The translations under genes were made by a program, and so were the position numbers. Below are positions 23,973 through 32,437 of a stretch of 43,336 nt of DNA, piece after piece. The notes under the pieces are model-generated. The model was not told the origin of the DNA. It did not search any database and worked only from the letters and a program-made list of their open reading frames with translations. Within the stretch, counting starts at the first letter, position 1. Each line of letters starts with the position of its first letter. Source of the stretch: a virus; IMG/VR virus record IMGVR_UViG_3300042402_007381, positions 1 through 43,336 of that record; one strand, given 5' to 3'.

Positions 23973-25162
23973 AGTGTTATTATCCTGGTCATCATCTCGT
24001 GAAATTTCAATGGTTTGCCAGTTGAATCTCTCTTGATATATTTGTTAGATATTCCGTGAATCATTTCGATTACTTGTCCATAATGATAATCTTTGGTCCG
24101 TTGATCAGTTAAATTTGTCTTAAAAAACCAATCACTGTGTTCTTGAAAGAAATACCCTGTAGGTTTTCCCGCCTGAAAAATTTTTGTATCCCAGTTTTTA
24201 TAAAGAATTTTCTTGAAAAAATTAGAATGCATATAATAAACATGATTTCCTCTTTTTGTTATATAATGCAATCTTGTGGCCGGTTTTTCGACATCGTTGT
24301 TTTCTATACCATGCAATATTCTTCGAAGAATAAAAATCTGTTTCATCCATAATTCAGGACAATCAATCGAATAGTAAAAGTGTTCGGTTTGTGGTATAAA
24401 TCCTTGAAAGCTATCCAGAGTGTGATTACCCCATACTCCGCTGACATCATCGAACCATACTCCGAATTTTTTAGATTTGGGGTTATAGCCAATTCTGGGT
24501 TTATCCACACCAGTTATCAGAACTGCGTTATGTTTTTCGCATAGTTCACGCATTCGTTTGGCAATCATGTGATGCCCGGCTAGGCTAGGACTGGCACCAA
24601 GGCCCCCGACTGGCAGTTTGTGCAGACTGTTGCTCATAATAAGATCAATGCTGGCATTGCTATGATCTAGTACTGTTATCTTTGTGCTGGGACTTTTTAT
24701 TTTTACTTCATCTAATTTAGGAATAGCAGCCTCAGAATATTCAAAAATCAAATTACAAGCACGACGATCATTTTTATCAAAAGTTGATTTAAGTTTTTCG
24801 ATGACCTGAGTCGGATAGGATGTAATGATTTCATCCAAATGAATTCTATTATCTAGAAACACATCGATAATGTTTGAGCTATCTGCACCGCCGCTAAAAG
24901 CAATAACTAAATAATCGTATTTTTCTCTTAGTTGCAATGCACGTTTTTTATAGAGTTCTTCAAGTCCCTGAATCGGCTCATGCCATGATAAACTATTGTA
25001 AAAATCATCAAAAAAATGATAGCGCACTTCACTATTGTCATTCAGACTGGCAAATCGTAGACACTCTGCTTTGTTAAAAAAAAGATACTGGTCATCAACT
25101 GACCAGTATCCACTGTTTGTAATTTTTGCAAAATCTAAAGCAATTTTATGATCAGTTATCAT
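23969..25162 (-). CDS. Asparagine-synthase-like PP-loop ATPase, copy D
   Basis: 397 residues, SGGADS at residues 90-95. Before it LYKKRALQLREKYDYLVIAF matches copy C's LYELRAKQIRDKHDYVVLML; GVDKP and FYYSIDCPELWMKQ match GIDKP and YYTPDLPELMVKQ. So it is a clear paralogue of copy C. No glutaminase domain. Overlaps its TctC neighbour by 4 bases and the oxygenase by 4 bases. Confidence 0.75.
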   Translation of the reverse strand: MITDHKIALDFAKITNSGYWSVDDQYLFFNKAECLRFASLNDNSEVRYHFFDDFYNSLSWHEPIQGLEELYKKRALQLREKYDYLVIAFSGGADSSNIIDVFLDNRIHLDEIITSYPTQVIEKLKSTFDKNDRRACNLIFEYSEAAIPKLDEVKIKSPSTKITVLDHSNASIDLIMSNSLHKLPVGGLGASPSLAGHHMIAKRMRELCEKHNAVLITGVDKPRIGYNPKSKKFGVWFDDVSGVWGNHTLDSFQGFIPQTEHFYYSIDCPELWMKQIFILRRILHGIENNDVEKPATRLHYITKRGNHVYYMHSNFFKKILYKNWDTKIFQAGKPTGYFFQEHSDWFFKTNLTDQRTKDYHYGQVIEMIHGISNKYIKRDSTGKPLKFHEMMTRIITL

Positions 25163-25989
25163 CTACGATATCTGGTACTCATCTCAATATATTTCTGAAG
25201 TTCTTTATCTTTAGCTTCGCCGGCAATCTGAACGGGACCTGCGCCCATCTGTTCGAGATCACGAGTCCACCCGACATTCGAAATGGCTTTATCCAAGCAT
25301 CGCCGGGCGATTTCTTTTTGTTCTGCCGATGCGGTTTTTAGTATAAAGGCCCCGTTAAATCCTACACTAGTCAAGGTAATTCCATTTGATTGATAAGGCT
25401 TATCCATACGAACTTCAAAAGTTTTATTGACAGACTGAAACTGTTTCAACCAATTCAAACCACTTGTGGCACTGATCAAGTATAAGTCAATGTCCTTATT
25501 CATTATCAGCGGCAAAGCCTTAGCATCTCCACCAGTAGATATAACTTCTACTTTGGGATTTACAGATTTGAGTTGCTCACCAATGAAGTGATGGGCAGTG
25601 CCAAAGCCGGGAACACCAATGTTTATCTTATTATTCAGAATATCTCGAAAGTTCAAATCTGTGCGGGTGGTGACCGCTAGTATCGGCGCAGCAATCAAGA
25701 TTTTATAAAGTTCAATCGGGGGATCTTTCATTGGGCTAGATGGTCCGAATAAAACCGGACTACCCATGTAAATATATGTAGGATTTTCAGATAGAAAATT
25801 CATTGCCGGCACACTTTGTCCACCAACTTTATATTCAATCTTAAAATCTGGATTGTATTTTTGTAATAGTCTTGCATATCTATCACTGGTACCACCCGGG
25901 GGGTAATCGACGATCACCCCGCATTTTTCGCCGGCTTGAGCAGATAAAATCGTCAATGCTGTTAAAGCTGTTAAAAGAGTTTTTTTCAT
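25159..25989 (-). CDS. TctC/Bug-family periplasmic binding protein 2
   Basis: 276 residues. Signal peptide MKKTLLTALTALTILSAQA, then VDYPPGGTSD, the typical Bug N-terminal motif, and a GVPGFGTAHHF loop. It is the head of the operon with PP-loop copy D and oxygenase 6. As with the copy at 21189, no TctA/TctB is present. It is only distantly similar to copy 1, so the two may recognise different ligands. Confidence 0.8.
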   Translation of the reverse strand: MKKTLLTALTALTILSAQAGEKCGVIVDYPPGGTSDRYARLLQKYNPDFKIEYKVGGQSVPAMNFLSENPTYIYMGSPVLFGPSSPMKDPPIELYKILIAAPILAVTTRTDLNFRDILNNKINIGVPGFGTAHHFIGEQLKSVNPKVEVISTGGDAKALPLIMNKDIDLYLISATSGLNWLKQFQSVNKTFEVRMDKPYQSNGITLTSVGFNGAFILKTASAEQKEIARRCLDKAISNVGWTRDLEQMGAGPVQIAGEAKDKELQKYIEMSTRYRR

Positions 25990-26017
25990 GACATGTTTTC
26001 CAGGTTTGTAAATCTAT

Positions 26018-27676
26018 TTAACCACATTCATCGTTCAGATAATAAAAAGATCTAAGATCGTCGATATTATTTTCTACATATTGATAAATGCTTTTTTCAG
26101 TTCCTGAAATCTCAATTGCTATCCGTCGCGTCGTTAAAAAATATTGAAAACTTTTGTCAATTGTAGACTGTATACGATGGCGATTATCGATTATTCGAGT
26201 TTCTCTACCATGTAAATTTAATTTAGATGACAATGCAACATAGACATAAAATAAAAATATTCCAGTGAACCATTCTTTTTCCGAAAGACTCGAATTTGAT
26301 ATAACAGCTCGATCTATGGTCCAATTTCTAGATAATGATTCATTTTTGAAAACATCACTATGTCCAACAACTGTGACTCTATCTATTTTGATTTTGAACT
26401 TTTCAATATATGCAGGTTTAGCCGCTGGACTCATGGGAATTAGTTCAAACGGCAAATGATGGCCATAGAGTTTTAACTTACCTGATTCTTCAAGATTAGT
26501 GCGTAAATTATCAAGAGTTTGCCCTGGTAATCCCCAAATAAAATTTAGTCTATGCTGCCAGTTAGCGTTACTAGTAATATTATGTTTTGTTAGTAATTTC
26601 TTTATGTACTCTCTGTGAATTTCCCATGGCACCTCAGGTCTATCTATTTTTTCTAGAACATCTGTGTCTAGATCTTGAAGATCAGCCTTGAAAAACTCTG
26701 TCACTCCGGATGACAACATAAGATCAAGCAACTCAAATACCACATCTTTCTTGAGCTTGCTCCATTGAGGTGCATAGATTTTCGGACCGGTGCGCTTATT
26801 ATTCAAACGCTTTTCACACCAATATTTTACAATATGACGATCTTGCGGAGTCAATCCAACATTTGGATTAGTCCAGTAAATATAATAGATATTCCAACTA
26901 AAAAATAAATCAATTTCTTGCTGCCAATACGGTATTTCTTGGGACTTGTCTCCCCAAACTCTTACTTTATTGTGTAATCCACTGCTCCAATCACAAAAAC
27001 TACATGAATAAGGGCAGCCCTTGGTAGTTTCCCAAACCAAAACAATTTTTTTCCATGCTTGATCACCGGATAATTCTAAGTCATTTATTTTATAAACTTT
27101 TATTAGATCTGCATGTATTGTGTTGAGATGTTCTTTTATTTCTGAACTATAGGTGATAAAAGGACTCAAGTCTAAAACTTTTCTATCGTTGAACACTGTA
27201 TGCGAATAAATTTTGTTTCTAAATACTAGATTTACAAGTTCAACGTTGTGCCCGGCAATATAATCAAGTAACAACGAAAATGATTCTTCTCCGTCCCCAT
27301 AGATACAATAATCTATATATGGATGATGTCTATAAAACATGGGATTTATATGTGCATCTACTTCTGGACCACCGAGCACAATTGTCAAACTAGGAAATTT
27401 TTCTTTTATTCTTGCGGCAAGAGTCAAGATCGTTTCTCTAGACCATATATACATACTAAAACCCAATACATTGACTTTATCTCGTTCTACCTCATTTGCA
27501 AGCATTTCAAAATTATCGGGATTATCACGAAATAAAAATGTCGGATTACTCCAGACATAATCATTTTTGGAGTGGGATTGATTTTGATGAAATATTTTTA
27601 GCAGCCAGTTGACAGGATCTACATATACCAAATTTATATGTGGTCCACTGACACTTACGATTTTAATTGTTTTCAT
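26018..27676 (-). CDS. B12-binding-type radical SAM enzyme 2
   Basis: About 552 residues from ATG 27676 (an ATG at 27736 would overlap the upstream gene by 50 bases). N-terminal B12-domain-like half with LGGPEV and GDGEESF, then GCPYSCSFCDW with C221, C225 and C228 for the [4Fe-4S] cluster. The C-terminal half is longer than in the first radical SAM enzyme. It follows two oxygenase genes on the same strand and lies 28 bases before TctC 2. Confidence 0.8.
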   Translation of the reverse strand: MKTIKIVSVSGPHINLVYVDPVNWLLKIFHQNQSHSKNDYVWSNPTFLFRDNPDNFEMLANEVERDKVNVLGFSMYIWSRETILTLAARIKEKFPSLTIVLGGPEVDAHINPMFYRHHPYIDYCIYGDGEESFSLLLDYIAGHNVELVNLVFRNKIYSHTVFNDRKVLDLSPFITYSSEIKEHLNTIHADLIKVYKINDLELSGDQAWKKIVLVWETTKGCPYSCSFCDWSSGLHNKVRVWGDKSQEIPYWQQEIDLFFSWNIYYIYWTNPNVGLTPQDRHIVKYWCEKRLNNKRTGPKIYAPQWSKLKKDVVFELLDLMLSSGVTEFFKADLQDLDTDVLEKIDRPEVPWEIHREYIKKLLTKHNITSNANWQHRLNFIWGLPGQTLDNLRTNLEESGKLKLYGHHLPFELIPMSPAAKPAYIEKFKIKIDRVTVVGHSDVFKNESLSRNWTIDRAVISNSSLSEKEWFTGIFLFYVYVALSSKLNLHGRETRIIDNRHRIQSTIDKSFQYFLTTRRIAIEISGTEKSIYQYVENNIDDLRSFYYLNDECG

Positions 27677-27686
27677 TTTGATGCAA

Positions 27687-28301
27687 TTACGAGGACAATT
27701 TAGAACAAGAAGTTTCAATATCAATATTTGTTTCAAATCGTAAAGTGCAGACTAATCTATATTTAGAACCACAATAAGCACTATGAGGTATGTCAGTTCG
27801 AATAATCATTGGTGAATCGAAAATTTCAACTTGATCTAGTAGATCAAGATTCCCCCCAATGACTTTGTAATAAGCAGTGATACTATTAGTACCGATTACT
27901 TCTTTATGTAGTCTGTAATCTCCGTTATACCAAAATTGTGCTGTGCCCTGACAATTTTCAACTGGGAAAACAATACTGACATGATTGATTTCGTCATCTC
28001 CAAACCAATCAACATGAAGATGTTGTGGAGAGGGTTTAAATTTTGGCCATGCTCGTTTAAATGCAAGCAAAGACTTACATTTAGGTAATCCGATTTTTGT
28101 TAATTCGTTATCGATAAAAATTTTATCACTGGCGGATAACTTTATACGTTGAATGTGAGATAATTTTGGCGAAAGATTATTGGTTTGTTCAATGGTAAGA
28201 CGACGGATTAGATCCCAACATTTCAAATCAATAGGATAGTAAAGTTGCATCTTATATTTATTTTTACCGAAGAGATGTTTGAATAAATAGGCATCAATCA
28301 T
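27687..28301 (-). CDS. Putative Fe(II)/2OG oxygenase 7
   Basis: 204 residues. H96-V-D98 (LHVDWFGDD), ENCQGTAQFW strand, IIRTDIPHS with H173, and R182. The start at 28301 has AAGG upstream. An internal ATG at 28250 lies four bases behind an AATAAATA element, and it could be the true late start. Confidence 0.65.
   Translation of the reverse strand: MIDAYLFKHLFGKNKYKMQLYYPIDLKCWDLIRRLTIEQTNNLSPKLSHIQRIKLSASDKIFIDNELTKIGLPKCKSLLAFKRAWPKFKPSPQHLHVDWFGDDEINHVSIVFPVENCQGTAQFWYNGDYRLHKEVIGTNSITAYYKVIGGNLDLLDQVEIFDSPMIIRTDIPHSAYCGSKYRLVCTLRFETNIDIETSCSKLSS
28255..28262 (-). promoter_or_regulatory. Internal AATAAATA before ATG 28250
   Basis: AATAAATA, TAAG, ATG. Inside the coding frame of oxygenase 7; it could give a shorter late product. 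Confidence 0.3.
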
Positions 28302-28319
28302 GTCCGACCTTAGTCTAGA

Positions 28320-28874
28320 TTATTTCCAGTATGGTCCCCACGCCCATGTTACCAATGACCACCTTACTCCATCAGAGACCGGGCAAACTCTATGCGAGAA
28401 AAAAGCAGGAAAAACCACTATAGTGCCCTGACTGTTGGGCTGCCTAATATTAAGTATCTCTAGGTTGCCTCCTGTGTAGTCCTGGGGAGATGACAACTGT
28501 ATACTCATTGTTAATTTTCTATCAAGATTACACTGTAAGCTGGCATAATTGTCTATGTGTTTGCCAAAAAAATTAGAATTTTGATATCTTTTTAATTCGT
28601 ATGCCTCTACAAAATCTATATCAAACTGATAGTAGTCAATTATTTCTTGCCATAATGGCTGCAGAGTTTCGTGTATCCAATGGCCGTGTCCTAATAGACA
28701 TGAAGAAAAATCAGTTTGGAAAACAGTTTGATATTTATTAATATTTTTCTTAACTGTTTGACCATCTTGTGTGATTATGTTCTGACAGACTTCAACAGGT
28801 AAAAAATTCTCTTTGAGGAAAATTTTACTGGCAACATTCCATTCAACTGGAGGTTTATCCTGTATTGGTATCAT
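28320..28874 (-). CDS. Prolyl-4-hydroxylase-like 2OG-Fe(II) oxygenase 8
   Basis: 184 residues, the most typical oxygenase here. H106-I-D108 (KHIDNY), TGGNLEI strand, VFPAFFSHRV with H161, and R171 in GVRWSLVTW: the PKHD/prolyl-hydroxylase double-stranded beta-helix. It is first in the operon to radical SAM 2, directly after tRNA-Pro (minus strand). Confidence 0.85.
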   Translation of the reverse strand: MIPIQDKPPVEWNVASKIFLKENFLPVEVCQNIITQDGQTVKKNINKYQTVFQTDFSSCLLGHGHWIHETLQPLWQEIIDYYQFDIDFVEAYELKRYQNSNFFGKHIDNYASLQCNLDRKLTMSIQLSSPQDYTGGNLEILNIRQPNSQGTIVVFPAFFSHRVCPVSDGVRWSLVTWAWGPYWK

Positions 28875-28881
28875 CTAATTT

Positions 28882-28958
28882 TGGTCTCCGAGGACGGATT
28901 CGAACCGCCGTCACATGGTCCCAAACCACGGATAATGACCTGGCTATACGACTCGGAG
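28882..28958 (-). tRNA. tRNA-Pro(TGG)
   Basis: Acceptor CTCCGAG with CTCGGAG (C1-G72, typical of tRNA-Pro), anticodon loop TTTGGGA (TGG), T-arm GGCGG-TTCGAAT-CCGTC, discriminator A, CCA encoded at 28884-28882. Confidence 0.93.
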
Positions 28959-28997
28959 AATGTGTTATTTATTTCAGTATTATTGCTAAGTATAAAA

Positions 28998-29471
28998 ATG
29001 AATGATTACTTAGTTTATTTAGATTTACCGTCAATACCACAAGAACTACTAGAACCATTGAACGAGATTGTTAACAAACCTCCTAAACCAAACAGTTTGA
29101 TATCTACACAATACAAAAGCTTTCAAACTAGATTAGTCAATGATAATCTGTCTGACTGGACAAAAAACCTCTTTGACACAAACAGTTTTGTGCAATATCA
29201 AATTATAACTCAGGGTTTAGACATACACAAAGATCAGGGAAGAACTGTGGCATTTAATTATATACTTTGCGACGGTGGACCTATGGCCAGGACCTGTTTT
29301 TTTGATAATAATAAAACTTTAGTTTACCGAGAAAAAATTCAACTGCAGAAATGGCACAGAATTAAAACAGATGTTTTTCATACTGTAACTGGATTGCAAA
29401 GTTACAGAATAGCAGTCAGTGTTGATATCAAAGACTATACATGGGGATCTAATCTTCCATCCAATGCCTGA
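28998..29471 (+). CDS. Putative 2OG oxygenase 9
   Basis: 157 residues. H77-K-D79 (DIHKDQG), FNYILCDGG strand, H128 (DVFHTVTG) and R137. The frame is open further upstream only because it runs through tRNA-Pro. It ends within the convergent glycosyltransferase gene (23-base overlap). Confidence 0.6.
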   Translation: MNDYLVYLDLPSIPQELLEPLNEIVNKPPKPNSLISTQYKSFQTRLVNDNLSDWTKNLFDTNSFVQYQIITQGLDIHKDQGRTVAFNYILCDGGPMARTCFFDNNKTLVYREKIQLQKWHRIKTDVFHTVTGLQSYRIAVSVDIKDYTWGSNLPSNA

Positions 29472-30165
29472 CGGCAAAATCTCTATAAAGTTCAACTTTG
29501 CCCTGCCCATTGCCTGACAGGTAAGTTTCTTCATTGTGTCTGTATACTAGCGTATCGTTGGGTAAAATTTCAGTATAAATTTTTACAAATGGTATATTGC
29601 TGAGATGTTTCTTAATATCAGCGAATACTTTTTGGCCAGGATCTGTATCTATTATTTGTCCAAACAAGGTCTGTGTAATGGCATGCATATAAGTCTGTGC
29701 ACCTAAATAATAAGTGTTCTTTGAACCTGCCCTTCTTCTTGCTGTATTGAGATCAATGGCAGCACGGAGGAAAGGATTACCGGGTGCACTACAGATCAAG
29801 TCTTGGCTGAAATCATAATCACCATTGATAGGCAAAAGTAGCTGAATAAGGTCGTTGTCAATGACAGAATGCATTGGTATATTATAGTATCTGTCAATAT
29901 CAATGTATAAACCTCCTTCGTTATAGACCTTTATCAAACGCCAAAGGTCGCAGAGTTCTACAAATGGTCTATCTACTAACAAAGCATAATCGCTAAGAGA
30001 AAGATTTTCTCTCAGGTATTTTCTAACATCACTGTCAATGTTTATTTTCACTGTCCAGTCGGGATTCATGTCAATGACATTTCTAAGACCATTTAAGACG
30101 ATGGGATTTTTACTGTCGACTATGTCTTCGCTGACCCAGCTGATATGAACTATTTTGGGAATCAT
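29449..30165 (-). CDS. Glycosyltransferase with DXD motif (Gly_transf_sug type)
   Basis: 238 residues. It begins IPKIVHISWV, and GGLYIDIDRYY (about residue 85) is the DXD metal/nucleotide-sugar site of OCH1-like transferases; the GAQTYMHA stretch follows. It would add a hexose to a surface glycan. It lies two bases downstream of the FkbM gene, so the two may serve the same acceptor. Confidence 0.8.
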   Translation of the reverse strand: MIPKIVHISWVSEDIVDSKNPIVLNGLRNVIDMNPDWTVKINIDSDVRKYLRENLSLSDYALLVDRPFVELCDLWRLIKVYNEGGLYIDIDRYYNIPMHSVIDNDLIQLLLPINGDYDFSQDLICSAPGNPFLRAAIDLNTARRRAGSKNTYYLGAQTYMHAITQTLFGQIIDTDPGQKVFADIKKHLSNIPFVKIYTEILPNDTLVYRHNEETYLSGNGQGKVELYRDFAVRHWMED

Positions 30166-30167
30166 CT

Positions 30168-30857
30168 TTAAAAGGTTATCGAAAAATCCCTGTAGTGGGG
30201 ATTGTTTTCTTGATCTAGCTTGTGTGGCAAAGAAAGACTGGTATCATAGACAAAGTTATCGCTGCTGGTAAAGGTCAATTCTAGTATGTCAGGTACGGCT
30301 GTATTGTTAGTTTTGTAATAGAAATAATTGTTGACATGTAAATGTATTAAAGGCATACCGATTTTAGCAATGAAATTTATCATTTTATTGTAGTTTTTAT
30401 TGTCATTGACCATGTGAAATTCTATTATCATACCCGAGAAATTCTGTCTTAGACCAATCAAGGAATCCAAAATATCATACTCGTTACCTTCAATGTCGCA
30501 TTTTAAAAATGTCAGTGGCTCAGTAATTATGTTTTGTACAGCAATAGAATTGTTGCCAGGTCCTACATTTTTTCTTAGATGTTGTTTGTTGTCAGTGAAA
30601 AAATTCTGATAAGCTCGAAAATTTCTAAATTTTTCTGGGTCAACACTGCCATCATAGACAGACAGATTACAGTTTTGTCTGACACAGAAGTCTTCTTCAA
30701 AACTCCAATCTTCGCCCATACCGAAACTGATTAAATGTTGTGTTTTTTCAATGTCACAGGAATTTACCAAATACCCGCCGTCGTGATCCTTACCTAATCT
30801 CACAAGATCTTTGCAGTGAAAAGGTTGAAGTATCAATGGTAAAACTATTTGGTACAT
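30168..30857 (-). CDS. FkbM-family methyltransferase
   Basis: 229 residues. KDHDGGYLV at the start, ISFGMGEDWSFE as SAM-binding motif and TFLKCDIEGNEYDIL, the FkbM signature with IEGxE. Transfers a methyl group, often to a sugar. It is sandwiched between a glycosyltransferase and DUF458, ten bases from the latter. Confidence 0.8.
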   Translation of the reverse strand: MYQIVLPLILQPFHCKDLVRLGKDHDGGYLVNSCDIEKTQHLISFGMGEDWSFEEDFCVRQNCNLSVYDGSVDPEKFRNFRAYQNFFTDNKQHLRKNVGPGNNSIAVQNIITEPLTFLKCDIEGNEYDILDSLIGLRQNFSGMIIEFHMVNDNKNYNKMINFIAKIGMPLIHLHVNNYFYYKTNNTAVPDILELTFTSSDNFVYDTSLSLPHKLDQENNPHYRDFSITF

Positions 30858-30867
30858 GACTGCCTGG

Positions 30868-31344
30868 TTAACAATTTAACAATTTTCTTTTAAATTTATC
30901 TGCTGCACCAGTGGCTGCTATGGCGTCGGGTTTGACTATAGGTATCACATTGCAAAGTCCTTTAATGTAACCAATGGCCTCATTTAAAACTATATTGCTG
31001 TTATGTAGACCGTCGGGGTTTATATCTAGATGCACTTCTATTTCTACATCTACCATTTCTGCTAACTTCAAGTACATGTCGGCTGCACGATAAACTTCGT
31101 TCATTAATCGTAATCTAGGTCGATTTTTGTTTTTTTCAAAATTTGTCTGTCGTTCGAGTTGACCGAATACACGGCACCCATATCTGCCTCCGATATGTAC
31201 TACTATAGTGGTAGTATACTCTACATATTCTACCCTGTCTCGGTATATCACAGCCGAATCGCAGCCAATATAAATTTTAGTGTTAGGGCCAGCATTTTCA
31301 ACAAATTCTCTGACCTCATTGAGATCTATTTCTTGATTATACAC
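30868..31344 (-). CDS. RNase H-like protein of the DUF458 (YkuK) family
   Basis: 158 residues. YIGCDSAV near residue 25, RLMNEVYRAA, VEIEVHLDINPDG and SNIVLNEAIGYIKGLC, PDAIAATGAADK: the DUF458 signature with its conserved acids in an RNase H-like fold. It occurs in many bacteria and phages; its natural nucleic-acid target is not known. Confidence 0.75.
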   Translation of the reverse strand: MYNQEIDLNEVREFVENAGPNTKIYIGCDSAVIYRDRVEYVEYTTTIVVHIGGRYGCRVFGQLERQTNFEKNKNRPRLRLMNEVYRAADMYLKLAEMVDVEIEVHLDINPDGLHNSNIVLNEAIGYIKGLCNVIPIVKPDAIAATGAADKFKRKLLNC

Positions 31345-31421
31345 TTGATTATCCGTGTTCAGTTACTGAAAAATTATTTAAATAAGTTTTTATCTTGCCA
31401 AGATTTCGGATTGTAACTCAA

Positions 31422-31458
31422 TGTCGGAAGTACAGGGATTCGAACCCTGAACCCGGAT
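31422..31458 (-). pseudogene. Truncated tRNA, 3' half only
   Basis: On the minus strand CAGGG-TTCGAAT-CCCTG is a perfect T-arm, followed by TACTTCC, G and ACA. The 5' half is missing: the bases before it are the end of tRNA-Ser. It does not pair with the 5' half near 8.9 kb (acceptor GCCTCTA). Confidence 0.6.
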
Positions 31459-31464
31459 TATTAT

Positions 31465-31556
31465 TGGCAGTGATGGTGGGATTCGAACCCACGGTCCGTA
31501 TTACTACAGACAACACCTTAGCAGGGTGCCGATTTAAGCCACTCATCCACATCACT
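31465..31556 (-). tRNA. tRNA-Ser(GCT)
   Basis: Class II tRNA: acceptor AGTGATG with CATCACT, anticodon loop CTGCTAA (GCT), long variable arm, T-loop TTCGAAT, Ser-type discriminator G and CCA encoded. Confidence 0.93.
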
Positions 31557-31635
31557 AAATTATCTTTATTTCCGTTTGCAACCCTTACTCTAATAATACT
31601 TTACTTATAACTTAGAGATTTGTTGGTATTTAAAG

Positions 31636-32244
31636 TTATTTTTTGTAAAAAAACACAGACTTATCAGTTTCCAAATATCGAACTTCGTTAGTCAGGTTAA
31701 ACAGACTATCTGCATGACCTTTGATATCAAATCCATCATCATGCCAGATAACATATCTATCACTGTCAACCCCTACAGGTATGAACCTTTTGTTTTCATT
31801 AACTAAAATAAAATCACCGTTGGGTTTAAGCACTTTATATATTCGATCTAGTTCTTTTTTAGGATCTTCTGTATGCTGTAAAACTAAGATACTTAACGCC
31901 ACATCTATGCTATTTTCTCTGTTGTAGTGTTTAACAGCATGAAATTTTTTGACATTTACTGTGCTGGTGTAAATCAATGCAAACTGTAACATTGTATCGC
32001 TGATATCTTGACCGTAGACTTCGCAGTCAAATTTTCTAATTAGTTCTTTTGATATTCGGCCCATACCGCAACCAAAATCTAAGACTAGACTGTTAGAATC
32101 AATTTTGATATGTTGTTCAATGAGACTAATTAAAAAATCGGTTTCTTGTTGAAATTTTTCTTTATTGTTATCATTGCCTGTCAGAACAACATGTTTGGCT
32201 TGTTCTAGATATTCAACATCAAAGGCTTTTTTATAGTAAGGCAT
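31636..32244 (-). CDS. Class I SAM-dependent methyltransferase
   Basis: 202 residues. VLDFGCGMGRIS (motif I), VYGQDISD (motif II), and a ILVLQHTEDPKKELDRIYKVLKPNGDFI block for the post-motif region. The target is unknown. It starts near the degenerate tRNA-Thr, which lies upstream on the same strand. Confidence 0.8.
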   Translation of the reverse strand: MPYYKKAFDVEYLEQAKHVVLTGNDNNKEKFQQETDFLISLIEQHIKIDSNSLVLDFGCGMGRISKELIRKFDCEVYGQDISDTMLQFALIYTSTVNVKKFHAVKHYNRENSIDVALSILVLQHTEDPKKELDRIYKVLKPNGDFILVNENKRFIPVGVDSDRYVIWHDDGFDIKGHADSLFNLTNEVRYLETDKSVFFYKK

Positions 32245-32275
32245 TTATACATTCGACTTTAAAACCAGCAAAAAT

Positions 32276-32349
32276 TGGTGCCCCTTGAAGGTAACGCTCC
32301 TCCGATTGATGCTTACAAGGCAACTGTTATACTTTTTAACTAAAGGGGC
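32276..32349 (-). tRNA. Degenerate tRNA-Thr(TGT)
   Basis: Perfect acceptor GCCCCTT with AAGGGGC, D-stem GTTA/TAAC, anticodon stem with loop CTTGTAA (TGT), T-stem GGAGG/CCTTC, discriminator A and encoded CCA. But the D-loop is AAAAGTA (no GG) and the T-loop is AGCGTTA (no TTC), so the usual D-T loop contacts cannot form; one anticodon-stem pair is T-T. It would be missed or scored low by tRNA finders. It may be a functional minimal tRNA or a decayed one. Confidence 0.7.
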
Positions 32350-32429
32350 TAAATCTTATACTATGCGACTACAGCATTGATTTCATAGTAAAGTGATAAT
32401 TGTTTAGATGCATGGTGTATTTATTTTTA

Positions 32430-32437
32430 TATAAATA
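32430..32437 (+). promoter_or_regulatory. T4-type late promoter TATAAATA, 5 bases before ATG
   Basis: Exact TATAAATA, then TGGGC and the ATG at 32443; an earlier ATG at 32437 overlaps the motif itself. Confidence 0.6.

Noticed and set aside
28881-28997. Open frame through tRNA-Pro giving a longer oxygenase 9
   Set aside because: It reads through the tRNA in antisense; the conserved domain starts at the ATG 28998.
31395-31610. Reading frame of 71 codons on the + strand
   Set aside because: It is antisense to tRNA-Ser and the tRNA remnant; the peptide has only tRNA-derived composition.
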